A DNA stretch of 64,000 bases from G963556115 sp963678205 (GCA_963678205.1 OY782760.1:2046001-2110000); one strand, 5' to 3'; counted from the stretch's first letter, positions 26,694 through 34,696 are shown. A program made the numbers and translations. Notes: generated by a model from the letters alone, not told the origin.

Positions 26694-27584
26694 ATGAGTT
26701 TTAACATAGCTGGAATAGGTGAGGTTCTTTGGGATATTTTTGAGAATAATAAGCGATTTGGTGGTGCGGTTGCTAACGTTGCGTTTCATGCAAGTCAATT
26801 AGGAGCTCATGGGTATATTGTTGGAGCGGTAGGAGATGATGAGCTAGGTACAGAGGGATTGGAATATCTGAAGGAACATGGTCTTGATATGGCGGGCTTG
26901 TCAAAGGTAGATGGTTTCCCTACTGGTACAGTAAATGTTATGCTTGATGAAAATAAAGTACCTACATATGAAATCGTTGAAGGCGTAGCTTGGGAAAACC
27001 TTCCATGGAGGGATAATTTTCCGGAAATTGCCGGAAAATTAGACGCTGTTTGTTATGGTAGCCTTGCCCAAAGAGGCGAACTTACAAGAAAGACGATTCG
27101 TACCTTTCTTGATTCTGTAAAACCTGATTGTTTGAAGGTTTGTGATGTTAATTTGAGGGTAAACGGTTATTGTGACGATACTATTATAGCTTCCCTTGAA
27201 ATGGCAGATGTTTTGAAGTTGAGCGATGAAGAATTAAAAATTGTTGCTGGTATTGCTGGGCTTGATACTGCTGGTAGTGATGATACGATTATAAATGATT
27301 TTATCAAGAAATACTCTCTTAAAGCTGTTTTATATACATTAGGAAAAGATGGCGCTAAAATATTTATTGATGGCTTTTCATATAGTTTTAAACCTGAACC
27401 GATAAAACCTATAAGTACTGTTGGTGCAGGGGACTCATTTACTGCAAGAGCTGTGGTTGGTCTGTTGAATAATGAATCTCCGGCAAGAATTATCGAAAAA
27501 GCATGTGAATATGCTGCGTATGTATGCATGCAAGAGGGGGCTATGCCTAAGCTTCCTGATTCAATAAAAGCAAAAGTACTTTAA
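26694..27584 (+). CDS. PfkB-family sugar kinase, probable fructokinase
   Basis: A 296-residue ribokinase-family kinase that phosphorylates a sugar with ATP in the cytosol. The N-terminal sugar-binding loop is RFGGAVANVAFHASQLGAHG, followed by VGAVGDDELGTEGLEYLKEH. The C-terminal anion hole and catalytic Asp are in VGAGDSFTARAV. Short length and this N-terminus fit bacterial fructokinases of the PfkB type. The exact sugar cannot be read from sequence. The ATG at 26694 is chosen because AGGA at 26681-26684 is well placed; an earlier ATG at 26652 would add 14 non-family residues. Divergent from the GntR-LacI regulator, which likely controls it through the palindromes between them. Confidence 0.85.
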   Translation: MSFNIAGIGEVLWDIFENNKRFGGAVANVAFHASQLGAHGYIVGAVGDDELGTEGLEYLKEHGLDMAGLSKVDGFPTGTVNVMLDENKVPTYEIVEGVAWENLPWRDNFPEIAGKLDAVCYGSLAQRGELTRKTIRTFLDSVKPDCLKVCDVNLRVNGYCDDTIIASLEMADVLKLSDEELKIVAGIAGLDTAGSDDTIINDFIKKYSLKAVLYTLGKDGAKIFIDGFSYSFKPEPIKPISTVGAGDSFTARAVVGLLNNESPARIIEKACEYAAYVCMQEGAMPKLPDSIKAKVL

Positions 27585-27599
27585 GCCGATTTTATTACG

Positions 27600-27640
27600 T
27601 AATTAATGGGTCTGCATTATGAATGCAGACCCATTAATTA
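27600..27640. terminator. 19-base-pair perfect hairpin after the sugar kinase
   Basis: Bases 27600-27618 and 27622-27640 are exact reverse complements around a three-base loop. No T-run follows on either strand, so a Rho-independent terminator is only the most likely reading. It lies 15 bases after the kinase stop. Confidence 0.6.
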
Positions 27641-27660
27641 TGAGAATTGAAGATTTGTTG

Positions 27661-27831
27661 TTATGACATTAATAACATGGAGCCTATTATTTTACTAATA
27701 CCATTAGACCTTGTGTGAATGCTGTTTGTTTTGTTACTATGTACCAAGTTTTTATTACTAATACTATTGATTGTTTTTACAATTTGAGGTCTTGAAACAG
27801 ATAGAGTCTGTGTGTTTCCTTGGCTTAGCAT
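27661..27831 (-). CDS. Possible 56-residue small protein
   Basis: An ATG at 27831 with AGGGGA about 10 bases ahead opens a frame of 56 codons beginning MLSQGNTQTLSVSRPQIVKT and ending IIGSMLLMS. It is rich in Ser, Asn and Lys and basic; I recognise no family and see no membrane helix. It lies 196 bases downstream of mraZ on the same strand, where rsmH or ftsL would stand in a standard cluster, but it resembles neither. A chance frame in AT-rich DNA cannot be excluded. The interval to mraZ (27832-28027) holds no other frame, only an imperfect inverted repeat. Confidence 0.35.
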   Translation of the reverse strand: MLSQGNTQTLSVSRPQIVKTINSISNKNLVHSNKTNSIHTRSNGISKIIGSMLLMS

Positions 27832-27932
27832 TTTTGATTTTCCCCTGTGATTTAAGTTTGATACATCTTCCCACGGTATGTAAATTCAAACTATAATTAT
27901 GTAAAGATACCCAACCCATACTTTAGAATTAT

Positions 27933-28011
27933 AACATCGAGACCCCCCACAAAATAACAATAAATGTTCATCATTATTTTATTCCGTCAAATGATCGACA
28001 GTCCCGATGTT
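27933..28011. repeat. Imperfect inverted repeat downstream of mraZ
   Basis: AACATCGAGAC at 27933-27943 and GTCCCGATGTT at 28001-28011 match at 10 of 11 positions when inverted, 57 bases apart. Possibly a long-range stem in the 3' end of the mraZ transcript; no T-run is seen. Confidence 0.4.
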
Positions 28012-28027
28012 GTAAATTTAGATTTTT

Positions 28028-28501
28028 TTATATTCCAAAAATATCTTTTGCACTGACTTCGCGCATTTTGTGATAATTGGACTCTTCCTGTTCGCGTATA
28101 TTATTACGAAGTTCAGGATTCCAGATTTCGATGCGGTCGTCCATACCAATAAATGTAATTTCTTTACCTGAGAGATTCGCATAGTTACGCATTTTTTGCG
28201 AAATTACAAAACGACCCTGATTATCAATATCAACAGCGACTACTTCTTCCATAAATGATCTGAAAAAACCAGAGGAGCCATTTTTTATTGCGTGTTCACG
28301 TACTTTTGCTTTTATTGATGCAAATTGTAAATGAGTGTATAGATATAAACAATTTTCCTGCCCCGGAAGTAAAACGAATCCCCCAACAGATTCCTCTTTA
28401 CTCAAGTTGTCACGAAACTTCTTTGGAATTGAAGCTTGGCCTTTAGGACTTATTGCATTTGTATAGTGACCATAGAAGTATGCAGTGTTTTCAGTATTCA
28501 A
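28028..28501 (-). CDS. mraZ: Transcriptional regulator MraZ
   Basis: A 157-residue protein with two tandem AbrB-type swapped-hairpin domains. The first holds AISPKGQASIPKKFRD and the second VVAVDIDNQGRFVISQKMRN, both with the DNA-contacting DxxxR or KxxxxxPxxxR style of MraZ. MraZ forms ring-shaped oligomers and binds direct repeats upstream of its own gene, usually as the first gene of the division and cell-wall cluster. Here no rsmH, ftsL, ftsI or mur gene follows. The start codon is TTG at 28501, with AAGGGG at 28507-28512 five bases ahead; no ATG is available nearby. Ten-base-phased repeats and a promoter precede it. Confidence 0.93.
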   Translation of the reverse strand: MNTENTAYFYGHYTNAISPKGQASIPKKFRDNLSKEESVGGFVLLPGQENCLYLYTHLQFASIKAKVREHAIKNGSSGFFRSFMEEVVAVDIDNQGRFVISQKMRNYANLSGKEITFIGMDDRIEIWNPELRNNIREQEESNYHKMREVSAKDIFGI

Positions 28502-28510
28502 ACTAGCCCC

Positions 28511-28545
28511 TTCACTAAATATATCTATTTATCACTATTTATCAC
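28511..28545 (-). promoter_or_regulatory. Ten-base-phased repeats, candidate MraZ operator
   Basis: On the minus strand GTGAT, GTGAT, GATAT and GTGAA recur at exact 10-base intervals, the first two inside a perfect tandem GTGATAAATA. MraZ boxes in other bacteria are five-base direct repeats with five-base spacers. These sit between the predicted start site and the ribosome site. Confidence 0.6.
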
Positions 28546-28557
28546 TTACATGTACTA

Positions 28558-28585
28558 TTTATATGTTTTCCGGTGAAAGTTGCAA
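28558..28585 (-). promoter_or_regulatory. Candidate promoter of mraZ
   Basis: On the minus strand TTGCAA (28580-28585), 16 bases, then TATAAA (28558-28563), placing the start near 28551, just ahead of the phased repeats. Confidence 0.5.
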
Positions 28586-28766
28586 GAACAAATTTATAAA
28601 ATTATATGTTTTTTTTGTTGTAACTTCTTATATGCTCAAGAGATGTGAAAATAATGGCCTACATCTAGTGATTGTTCGTGGTCGGGTGGCTATATATAGT
28701 CTGTGGTGGTGTTTTAAATACAAAATTAAATTTTTTAGTTTATTATTAGTTGTAATGCGGTTTGGA

Positions 28767-29381
28767 TTATTCTTTTACTGCTTTATAAAGTCTTTCATTT
28801 TCAAGTAACGCTTCTACTATTACTGATTTTAGATATGGTGGGCAATCGTTTGAAGACTGCAATTGTCGTAGTATTAAAACAGCTTTGGGATTAGGCTGTG
28901 CACCAAGGGTGTATACAGCTCTGATGGCTGTATCTCTATTGCCTTTTGTTGCCATTTCTTCTAAGCGTTTTAGCACATATGACCCAGATAGCTTTGCGAG
29001 TTCATCTTTGGCTTCTTGTAATTCTTTGCTTGGACCAAATTCCACAATATTGAGAGCTTTTTTTGTTGTAAAGTATGGAGCTGTTATTAGATAAATGAAG
29101 ATGCAGAGAAGTGTGAAGCAGCCGATAATTATGCCCGCAATTCGTTTTCTATCTGGTATAATTTGCTCAGCATCTTGCGATTCAGGCGGATTTTTTATGT
29201 CTCTTTCTTCGTTTTTATTTGAGTTTTGCTCATTAAAGCAGTTCTTGCATACTATTCCTATTTTTGTATCTGTCCCTCCACTTGCCATACAGTCTGGACA
29301 AATGAGAGAACGGCAGATTTTGCACCTGCCTCCTGAGAATGCATCAAGTTCTTTTTCACAAATATTGCACTTTATCGCCAT
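28767..29381 (-). CDS. Zinc-ribbon membrane protein with HEAT-like tail
   Basis: A 204-residue protein of unknown function. The N-terminus holds four Cys pairs in B-box-like spacing (CNICEKEL, CKICRSLICPDC, CKNCF), probably binding two zinc ions. A charged linker leads to one membrane helix (IAGIIIGCFTLLCIFIYLITA). The C-terminal 80 residues are helical and HEAT-like (VLKRLEEMATKGNRDTAIRA, then VYTLGAQPNPKAVLILRQLQ). Topology would put the zinc part in the cytosol and the helical repeat outside. It is upstream of mraZ on the same strand, but mraZ has its own promoter. The 265-base gap between them holds only the mraZ control region. Confidence 0.6.
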   Translation of the reverse strand: MAIKCNICEKELDAFSGGRCKICRSLICPDCMASGGTDTKIGIVCKNCFNEQNSNKNEERDIKNPPESQDAEQIIPDRKRIAGIIIGCFTLLCIFIYLITAPYFTTKKALNIVEFGPSKELQEAKDELAKLSGSYVLKRLEEMATKGNRDTAIRAVYTLGAQPNPKAVLILRQLQSSNDCPPYLKSVIVEALLENERLYKAVKE

Positions 29382-29595
29382 GATTGTTATTTTATCTAAT
29401 GTATAATATAGAATTAAATTGGAAATATTTTATAAATTAATAGTAATTACAGTGTATAAAATATAAAATAATAAATAATCGTTTAACCGTTGATTCGTAT
29501 ATACTTAATATATGTATATTTATCGTAAATGTTTTAAGATTACATTAGTGTTTTTATGTAATCATTGATTGATTTGTTCATTGTGGAGTCTATAA

Positions 29596-30630
29596 ATGGG
29601 TGATTCTGATAGTTTTAGAGATATATCTGTAGACTTGGGAGATGAACTCCTGCATGTACCTTCTTTATGGGAATCTTTTATTGAAAAGACAGCTGTTGAC
29701 ACCAAAAAGTGGCTCGCTTCACGAGGTTCAACTCCACCTTGGTGGCTTTTTATTGGGCTTATTTCTGCCACAATCTTTTTTGGCTTTTTAAAAAGTATGA
29801 TTGCTCTTCTTGCAGGGTTCTTTGCACTTAGCGTTTTGATTTGGATTGTATTTGTCAGGAATGGTAATAATGAGAATAATGCAGAATCAGTTCTCTCTGG
29901 AATAAATAATGGAAATTTTCCACCAGAAATGAAGGATAGTATCACACGACGTCTGAGATGGTGGGATGCATTAATTGCTCCTTCTGAGTGGACTAAAAAT
30001 TCCAAAATATTTCATGTTAGAGATAAATTGTTAAAAAGAGTAGAGGCATTGGATGCAGAGATAGTGTTTTGGCAGTCGCCAAAGGGTGTTGCGGTTCTTA
30101 ACGAACAATTAGAAAGCGAAGAAGCTGCAAAAATTCGTTTTGAAGAATATCAAAAAAAACTACGACTTTTAAAATCTAGAGGAGTTAACGTCAGAGAAGA
30201 GTTGTCTGCAGAATCTATTGATGAAACTTCTAGCACATCTGAGAGTTATCGCGATCCGGAAAATTTGGTAAAATTATTGAGAGGTAAAGGAGAGTGTGAG
30301 AGGCAACTTTTGAGAATTAGTAGTATTGCCGATCCAATAAATAGGGCAATGCAGGAAATGGTTTTTGCTAAGGCATTATTGATACATTGTAATAAAATAA
30401 TAGCTATGATTAATGAAACAGAAACTCTAGGAGTTGCTATTGAATCAATTAAATCAGATAATTTAAATGATAAGGTAAAAGAAATAATCTCTGTATTAGA
30501 AAAACGAAGATCTATTGTTGGAAAATTAAATAGAATATCTCCAAAAAGAGTTTTAAGTATTGTTGATTATAATCCAATTCAAGCGCAATCAGAAGTTTCA
30601 AGAGAAAGGTTTTTAAATGAAAAACAGTAA
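29596..30630 (+). CDS. Membrane protein of unknown function with coiled-coil tail
   Basis: A 344-residue protein I do not recognise. After a hydrophilic N-terminus of about 50 residues, two hydrophobic helices follow directly (WWLFIGLISATIFFGFL and MIALLAGFFALSVLIWIVFV). The remaining 250 residues are highly charged and helical, with probable coiled coil (ALLIHCNKIIAMINETETLG). Its last 14 bases overlap the start of the amidohydrolase gene (30617-30630), so the two are translated together. The start at 29596 (ATG) has GTGGAG nearby. The 214-base upstream region, divergent from the zinc-ribbon gene, is AT-rich with no clear promoter. Confidence 0.6.
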   Translation: MGDSDSFRDISVDLGDELLHVPSLWESFIEKTAVDTKKWLASRGSTPPWWLFIGLISATIFFGFLKSMIALLAGFFALSVLIWIVFVRNGNNENNAESVLSGINNGNFPPEMKDSITRRLRWWDALIAPSEWTKNSKIFHVRDKLLKRVEALDAEIVFWQSPKGVAVLNEQLESEEAAKIRFEEYQKKLRLLKSRGVNVREELSAESIDETSSTSESYRDPENLVKLLRGKGECERQLLRISSIADPINRAMQEMVFAKALLIHCNKIIAMINETETLGVAIESIKSDNLNDKVKEIISVLEKRRSIVGKLNRISPKRVLSIVDYNPIQAQSEVSRERFLNEKQ

Positions 30631-31939
30631 GGTGTTATTTTTTAATGGTCCTATTATGAGAATAGGCAGTGAGGTAACTATTATTGATAATGGGTTCTTG
30701 CTGGTAGATGATGGGAAAATTGCTGATTTTGGTGATTGGAGTGGTGTGAACTCAAGAATACCTGATAATGTTGAAGCCATAGATCTTAAGGGTAATTTAT
30801 TAATGCCAGGTTTGATCAATGCTCACAACCATGTTGCGATGACAATCTTTAGAGGCTTGGGTGATGATATGGCATTGATGGATTGGTTGAACGACTGCAT
30901 TTTTCCTGTTGAGAAAAATCTTACAAAAGAATGGGTTAGCTGGGGGACAAAGCTGGGCTGCATTGAGATGATTCGATCTGGAACAACTATGGTAAGTGAC
31001 ATGTATCTCTTTATGGATGATGCTGTGAATGCTTATGTTGAGTCTGGAATGCGAGCAATGGTAGGGGAAGGTGTTTTTGATTTTCCATCACCAAGTGTTG
31101 GGGCTGCTGATGAGGCTGTGAAGGCTGTAATTAATTTAGTGGAAAAGTGGAAAAAATATGAGCTCATTCAACCGGTTATGGTAGCACATTCAGCTTATAC
31201 TTGTTCTGCAGACCTATTGAAAAGAGTTAATGATGTGGCTAGAGATTTAGGGTTGCGTCTTCATGTACACTTGTCTGAGTCTGCTCATGAAGTTGAAATT
31301 GTGTCTGAAGCGCAGAATATGAGGCCAGTTGAATATCTTGATTCTCTTGGACTTGTCTGTGATGAACTTCTTGCCGCGCATATGGTTCATCCAAGTGACA
31401 AAGAGATAGATCTTTTTGCTAAGAAAGGAGGACATGTCCTTCACTGCCCTGAAAGCAACATGAAGCTTTCAAGTGGTTTTGCTCCTATTTCAAAATATCT
31501 TGATAAAGGAATCAATGTAGCACTAGGAACTGATGGGTGTGCAAGTAATAATAATCTTGATATGTTTAGAGAAATGTCTTTTGCCGCAAAAGTTCATAAG
31601 GGGTATAGTGGTGACCCTGTTAAAGTTGGGTGTAATGATGTTTTGAAAATGGCAACAATAAATGGGGCTAATGCGTTGGGTGTTGGTGAGGTTACAGGTA
31701 GCATTGATATTGGAAAATCTGCGGATTTGATTGTTGTAGATTTTACAGCGGCACATATGAGGCCTGTTTATAATTATGCATCTCATCTTGTGTACGCTGC
31801 ATCCGGTTCAGATGTAAGTTATAACATGGTTGCTGGAAAGTGGTTGATGAAAGATAGAAAAATTTTGACTTTGAATGAGCAGGAAGTATTCGATAACATT
31901 ACTAAAATATCAAAAGAGATTAAAAATATTATTAAATAG
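30617..31939 (+). CDS. mtaD: Amidohydrolase, MTA/SAH deaminase type
   Basis: A 440-residue metal-dependent hydrolase of the cytosine-deaminase-like group. Metal ligands: HNH in GLINAHNHVAMT (His70, His72), the HxH region in LRLHVHLSESAHEVE, and the Asp in ALGTDGCASNNNLDMF. RGLGDDMALMDWLNDCIFP is the signature of 5-methylthioadenosine/S-adenosylhomocysteine deaminases. These enzymes deaminate the adenine ring of MTA and SAH to the inosine forms in sulfur and methyl-group salvage. Related chlorohydrolases such as AtzA share much of the sequence, so substrate is a family assignment. It is translationally overlapped with the preceding membrane protein gene. I see no terminator before the tRNA promoter. 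Confidence 0.82.
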   Translation: MKNSKVLFFNGPIMRIGSEVTIIDNGFLLVDDGKIADFGDWSGVNSRIPDNVEAIDLKGNLLMPGLINAHNHVAMTIFRGLGDDMALMDWLNDCIFPVEKNLTKEWVSWGTKLGCIEMIRSGTTMVSDMYLFMDDAVNAYVESGMRAMVGEGVFDFPSPSVGAADEAVKAVINLVEKWKKYELIQPVMVAHSAYTCSADLLKRVNDVARDLGLRLHVHLSESAHEVEIVSEAQNMRPVEYLDSLGLVCDELLAAHMVHPSDKEIDLFAKKGGHVLHCPESNMKLSSGFAPISKYLDKGINVALGTDGCASNNNLDMFREMSFAAKVHKGYSGDPVKVGCNDVLKMATINGANALGVGEVTGSIDIGKSADLIVVDFTAAHMRPVYNYASHLVYAASGSDVSYNMVAGKWLMKDRKILTLNEQEVFDNITKISKEIKNIIK

Positions 31940-32024
31940 GAAATTTTATTTTTAATAATATACTGTAATTTTAAACAGTTTGTGCAGGTATAAAAAAAAA
32001 TATCGAATTAATTATTATTTAATA

Positions 32025-32052
32025 TTGACTCATATTAATTTATCCATATACT
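32025..32052 (+). promoter_or_regulatory. Promoter of tRNA-Phe
   Basis: TTGACT at 32025-32030, 16 bases, then TATACT at 32047-32052. The predicted start is a few bases before the mature tRNA. Confidence 0.75.
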
Positions 32053-32065
32053 TATTTTCTCAGTC

Positions 32066-32141
32066 GCTGAGATAGCTCAGTTGGTAGAGCACTGCCTTGA
32101 AAAGGCAGGTGTCCCCAGTTCAAGTCTGGGTCTCAGCACCA
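32066..32141 (+). tRNA. tRNA-Phe (GAA)
   Basis: A complete 76-base cloverleaf. Acceptor GCTGAGA pairs with TCTCAGC, followed by A and an encoded CCA at 32139-32141. The D arm is GCTC/GAGC. The anticodon stem CTGCC/GGCAG closes the loop TTGAAAA, giving anticodon GAA. A five-base variable loop and T arm CCCAG/CTGGG with TTCAAGT complete it. It is flanked by its own promoter and terminator, so it is a single-gene unit. Confidence 0.97.
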
Positions 32142-32149
32142 GAATAAAT

Positions 32150-32178
32150 AACCTTACTCTATGAGTGAGGTTTTTTTT
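32150..32178 (+). terminator. Terminator of tRNA-Phe
   Basis: AACCTTACTC at 32150-32159 pairs with GAGTGAGGTT at 32163-32172, with one G-T pair, and runs into eight T at 32171-32178. Confidence 0.9.
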
Positions 32179-32179
32179 A

Positions 32180-32345
32180 TGATTTTCTGACTTAAACGCT
32201 TATGTGTCCTCAACTGAAATCAGCATTTTGTGGAAAAATAGTTCACTGTTATTCACAAGTATATATTTAAAGCAGGAGTGTTTTGAGCTATGCAAAAGCA
32301 GAGTGGATTGAGGTGTGTAAGAAATAATGAGTTGTATTAATTAGA
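32180..32345 (+). ncRNA. Possible small RNA ahead of an orphan terminator
   Basis: A region of about 165 bases lies between the tRNA terminator and a second plus-strand terminator, and has no substantial reading frame. The only candidate peptide is 16 codons at 32290-32340 (MQKQSGLRCVRNNELY). A terminator with no gene to serve suggests a short transcript. I cannot identify a convincing promoter, and tRNA read-through is an alternative. Confidence 0.25.
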
Positions 32346-32379
32346 GAACCACCCGTAAAAAGGGTGGCTCATTTTTTTA
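32346..32379 (+). terminator. Orphan Rho-independent terminator
   Basis: Arms ACCACCC and GGGTGGCT flank the loop GTAAAAA and are followed by a run of T. Read on the minus strand it could also end the response-regulator transcript, but the T-run favours the plus strand. Confidence 0.65.
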
Positions 32380-32444
32380 ATGGTTTATAGTTTACTTTAT
32401 TTTTTCTCAGTATTAATATTTTGAAACCTGGGCGGTGCTTGGAA

Positions 32445-33014
32445 TCAATTAGAAGCAAGTGCTAAAGCTGTACTGACAAGTTCGGCAGGCTTGAATGGTT
32501 TCTTTATTACCTTTTCAACTAAATCGTTGAAAACTTCTTCTCTGCCACCATCGAGATGTGCACTTATTATTACAATCTTTGTGTCATTCAGCTTTGGGTG
32601 CTCTTTAAGCTGTCTACACACTTGCAGGCCATCCATATGCGGCATAAGGTTGTCTAGGAAGATGATGTCCGGTGTATTTGAACCGATCGAAATGCAGGCG
32701 TCTACACCATTACTCGCCTCTGAAACATTGAAGTGTGGTTTGAAAAGATTGACTATAAATTTTCTTATATTTGGATCATCATCAACCACTAAGACAGATT
32801 TTTTGGTCTTATCTTGAAGTTCATCCGGTATAGGCATTTTGTTAGATTTTAAAAAATCAATTAAAGCTGGTCTTGGAACTCTATTGTGACCGCTTGGTAA
32901 GGAAAAACTCTCAATTGTGCCATCTTGAACCCAACGTAGAATAGTTTTTCTCGTGACTCCGCAGTAAGACGCAACTTTACCGAGCGAATAGCCACTATCA
33001 GCATTTTTAACCAT
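32445..33014 (-). CDS. Response regulator with N-terminal DNA-binding domain
   Basis: A 189-residue protein with reversed order. Residues 8-55 are a MerR/excisionase-type helix-turn-helix (YSLGKVASYCGVTRKTILRW, then SLPSGHNRVPRPALIDFL). Residues 72-189 are a receiver with all active-site residues: acidic pair in VLVVDDDPN, phosphoacceptor Asp121 in IIFLDNLMP, Ser151 and Lys172 in IKKPFKP. In most regulators the receiver comes first. The HTH group often recognises DNA by a short recognition helix and wing. No kinase gene is adjacent. It is an orphan with its own upstream gap; function is probably DNA binding switched by phosphorylation. Confidence 0.85.
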   Translation of the reverse strand: MVKNADSGYSLGKVASYCGVTRKTILRWVQDGTIESFSLPSGHNRVPRPALIDFLKSNKMPIPDELQDKTKKSVLVVDDDPNIRKFIVNLFKPHFNVSEASNGVDACISIGSNTPDIIFLDNLMPHMDGLQVCRQLKEHPKLNDTKIVIISAHLDGGREEVFNDLVEKVIKKPFKPAELVSTALALASN

Positions 33015-33457
33015 TTAAATTATCCAATCTTGAAGTTTGTATTTATATAATTTATTGTATTTTGATGTAAAATATTGCGATGTCTCAATAGTTACAATAC
33101 AGGGTAATTTGGATTAGTCAAGTAAAATTTTATGCTGCCGCTTATTAAAATTTTTATAAATAGTCTATTGTGCTTTGTAATGCATTATGTGTGCGGTGGT
33201 TGTGTTGTTTTTATTTTGCTAAAAAAAGCTTTAAATACTTTTTGGGTCTTGAATGCAATAAAAAACAAAAATGGTAAAATTGAGACTAATGGACATTTGT
33301 CTCAATTTGCAACGTTTAGGAATACTTAATAATAATAATAAGTTTGCTTTACTAGCTAATATAAAATAAATTATAAATGTTCTGTATAATTACTTAGTAT
33401 TTATTATAATAAATTAATTGTGATTTTATTGTTAATGTTAATTGATATAAGGGTATT
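33015..33457. other. Gene-free divergent gap with one inverted repeat
   Basis: 443 very AT-rich bases lie between divergent genes. AAATTGAGAC at 33277-33286 is exactly inverted as GTCTCAATTT at 33299-33308 around a 12-base loop; the same GTCTCAAT motif recurs near 33082. A 65-codon frame at 33132-33329 covers the repeat but has no ribosome site or family likeness. I see no other structure. Confidence 0.4.
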
Positions 33458-34696
33458 ATGATTGAAAATAAATTTAGCAATAAGCTGGTTTTAATAGCGA
33501 AACTTGCAGTGATTGTTGGCGCATTTACTTATTTAATTTATACTAATAAGTTAAATTTTTCACAGCTTCAAGGGGTTTTTAACCAGCCTTTGTATCTTAT
33601 ATTAGGAATCATACTGAGTTTTTTGCCAATGATTACATGTTTTGTTAGATATAAATATTTGCTTAGAGCTGTTGGTATTGATTTGCCACTTTCTTATACA
33701 TTTAGAATTGGTTTTATCGGATGTTTTTTTAATACTTTTATGCTTGGAGGAATGGGTGGTGATATTGTCAAGATTGCTTATATTATAAAGGATACGGGCA
33801 AGAAGTCTCCTGCGGTCGCAGCAACAATGATTGATCGAATTATTGGTTTGTTTGGGATGATATCTGTTGCAGGTCTTGCTATTCTTCTAAGTTTTGCCGA
33901 TATTATTGATAATGCAGGGCTGCATATGCTGGTTATTGGCGTCGTTGGTGTTATTGCTACGGTAGTATTTTCTGCTGTGACCTCACTTGTGGCTCTTATA
34001 AAGGGGCGTAAAACAGGTTATACTATTTGGGGGGGGATTCTTGTATTGTCACTATTGGTAATCTCATATATTTTGCATAACTTTGAGTTTATTCCTATTC
34101 AGCATGTTCTTGGCTCTGTTGATTCTGAAGTGCTGCTCAGGAGTAGGGTTGTTGTAGCTATTGGAATTGCTTTGGTCATTTCTTTTGTCTCTATAATAAT
34201 TGTTCCAAGTTGTCAAGAAGGCAAGAGCTTGCATAATTTTGTTATTAAGCTACCACTTGGTGAATTTTTAATGAAATTTTTAAGTAACTTTTTAATGTTT
34301 AAAGACGATCTTGCAGCAGTAATTTTTGCATATGTTCTTTCTGTTTTTCTACAATTTTTGAACTTTATAGCTTTTTACTTCTTTAGTAAGTGTGTAATTT
34401 TGCCACATTACCCACAACTTCTAGATGTATTTTTTGCTGCTCCACTCTCATTTGTTGCAAATTCTCTGCCGATTCCTGGTGGAGGGCTTGGAGTAGGTGA
34501 AATGGCCTTTAATAAACTTTTAGAACTGTGTAAAACACCAAATGGAGTGAGTATTACGGGTGGAGCCGCAATATTTTTGTTATGGCGGTTTTGGAACTAC
34601 CTATATGGGATTGTTTTTGGTTTGCCACTATATTTAAAGGGTAAAAAGAAAATTAATGAAGCAGAAGATGCGTATATTCAAGAAAATGTAGAGTGA
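33458..34696 (+). CDS. Flippase-like membrane protein (LPG synthase TM / UPF0104 type)
   Basis: A 412-residue protein with about eight to ten membrane helices. The N-terminal pattern of the family is clear: CFVRYKYLLRAVGIDLPLSY, then GFIGCFFNTFMLGGMGGDIV and KIAYI, and near the C-terminus SLPIPGGGLGVGEMAFNKLL. This is the flippase-like domain of lysylphosphatidylglycerol synthase, also found alone in proteins of glycolipid and dolichol or polyprenyl sugar pathways. The catalytic cytosolic transferase of MprF is absent. It is therefore probably a lipid transporter or glycosyl-lipid protein; the substrate cannot be read from sequence. A shared terminator separates it from the next, convergent gene. 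Confidence 0.82.
   Translation: MIENKFSNKLVLIAKLAVIVGAFTYLIYTNKLNFSQLQGVFNQPLYLILGIILSFLPMITCFVRYKYLLRAVGIDLPLSYTFRIGFIGCFFNTFMLGGMGGDIVKIAYIIKDTGKKSPAVAATMIDRIIGLFGMISVAGLAILLSFADIIDNAGLHMLVIGVVGVIATVVFSAVTSLVALIKGRKTGYTIWGGILVLSLLVISYILHNFEFIPIQHVLGSVDSEVLLRSRVVVAIGIALVISFVSIIIVPSCQEGKSLHNFVIKLPLGEFLMKFLSNFLMFKDDLAAVIFAYVLSVFLQFLNFIAFYFFSKCVILPHYPQLLDVFFAAPLSFVANSLPIPGGGLGVGEMAFNKLLELCKTPNGVSITGGAAIFLLWRFWNYLYGIVFGLPLYLKGKKKINEAEDAYIQENVE

Noticed and set aside
28485..28808. 107-codon frame on the plus strand
   Set aside because: It starts inside mraZ and ends inside the zinc-ribbon gene on the opposite strand, covers the mraZ control region, and has no ribosome site.
32290..32340. 16-codon peptide as a leader for attenuation
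   Set aside because: No downstream gene on the same strand is there to be controlled, and the codons show no amino-acid bias.
33132..33329. 65-codon hydrophobic frame in the gap
   Set aside because: No ribosome site, no family likeness, and it spans the inverted repeat; likely chance in AT-rich DNA.
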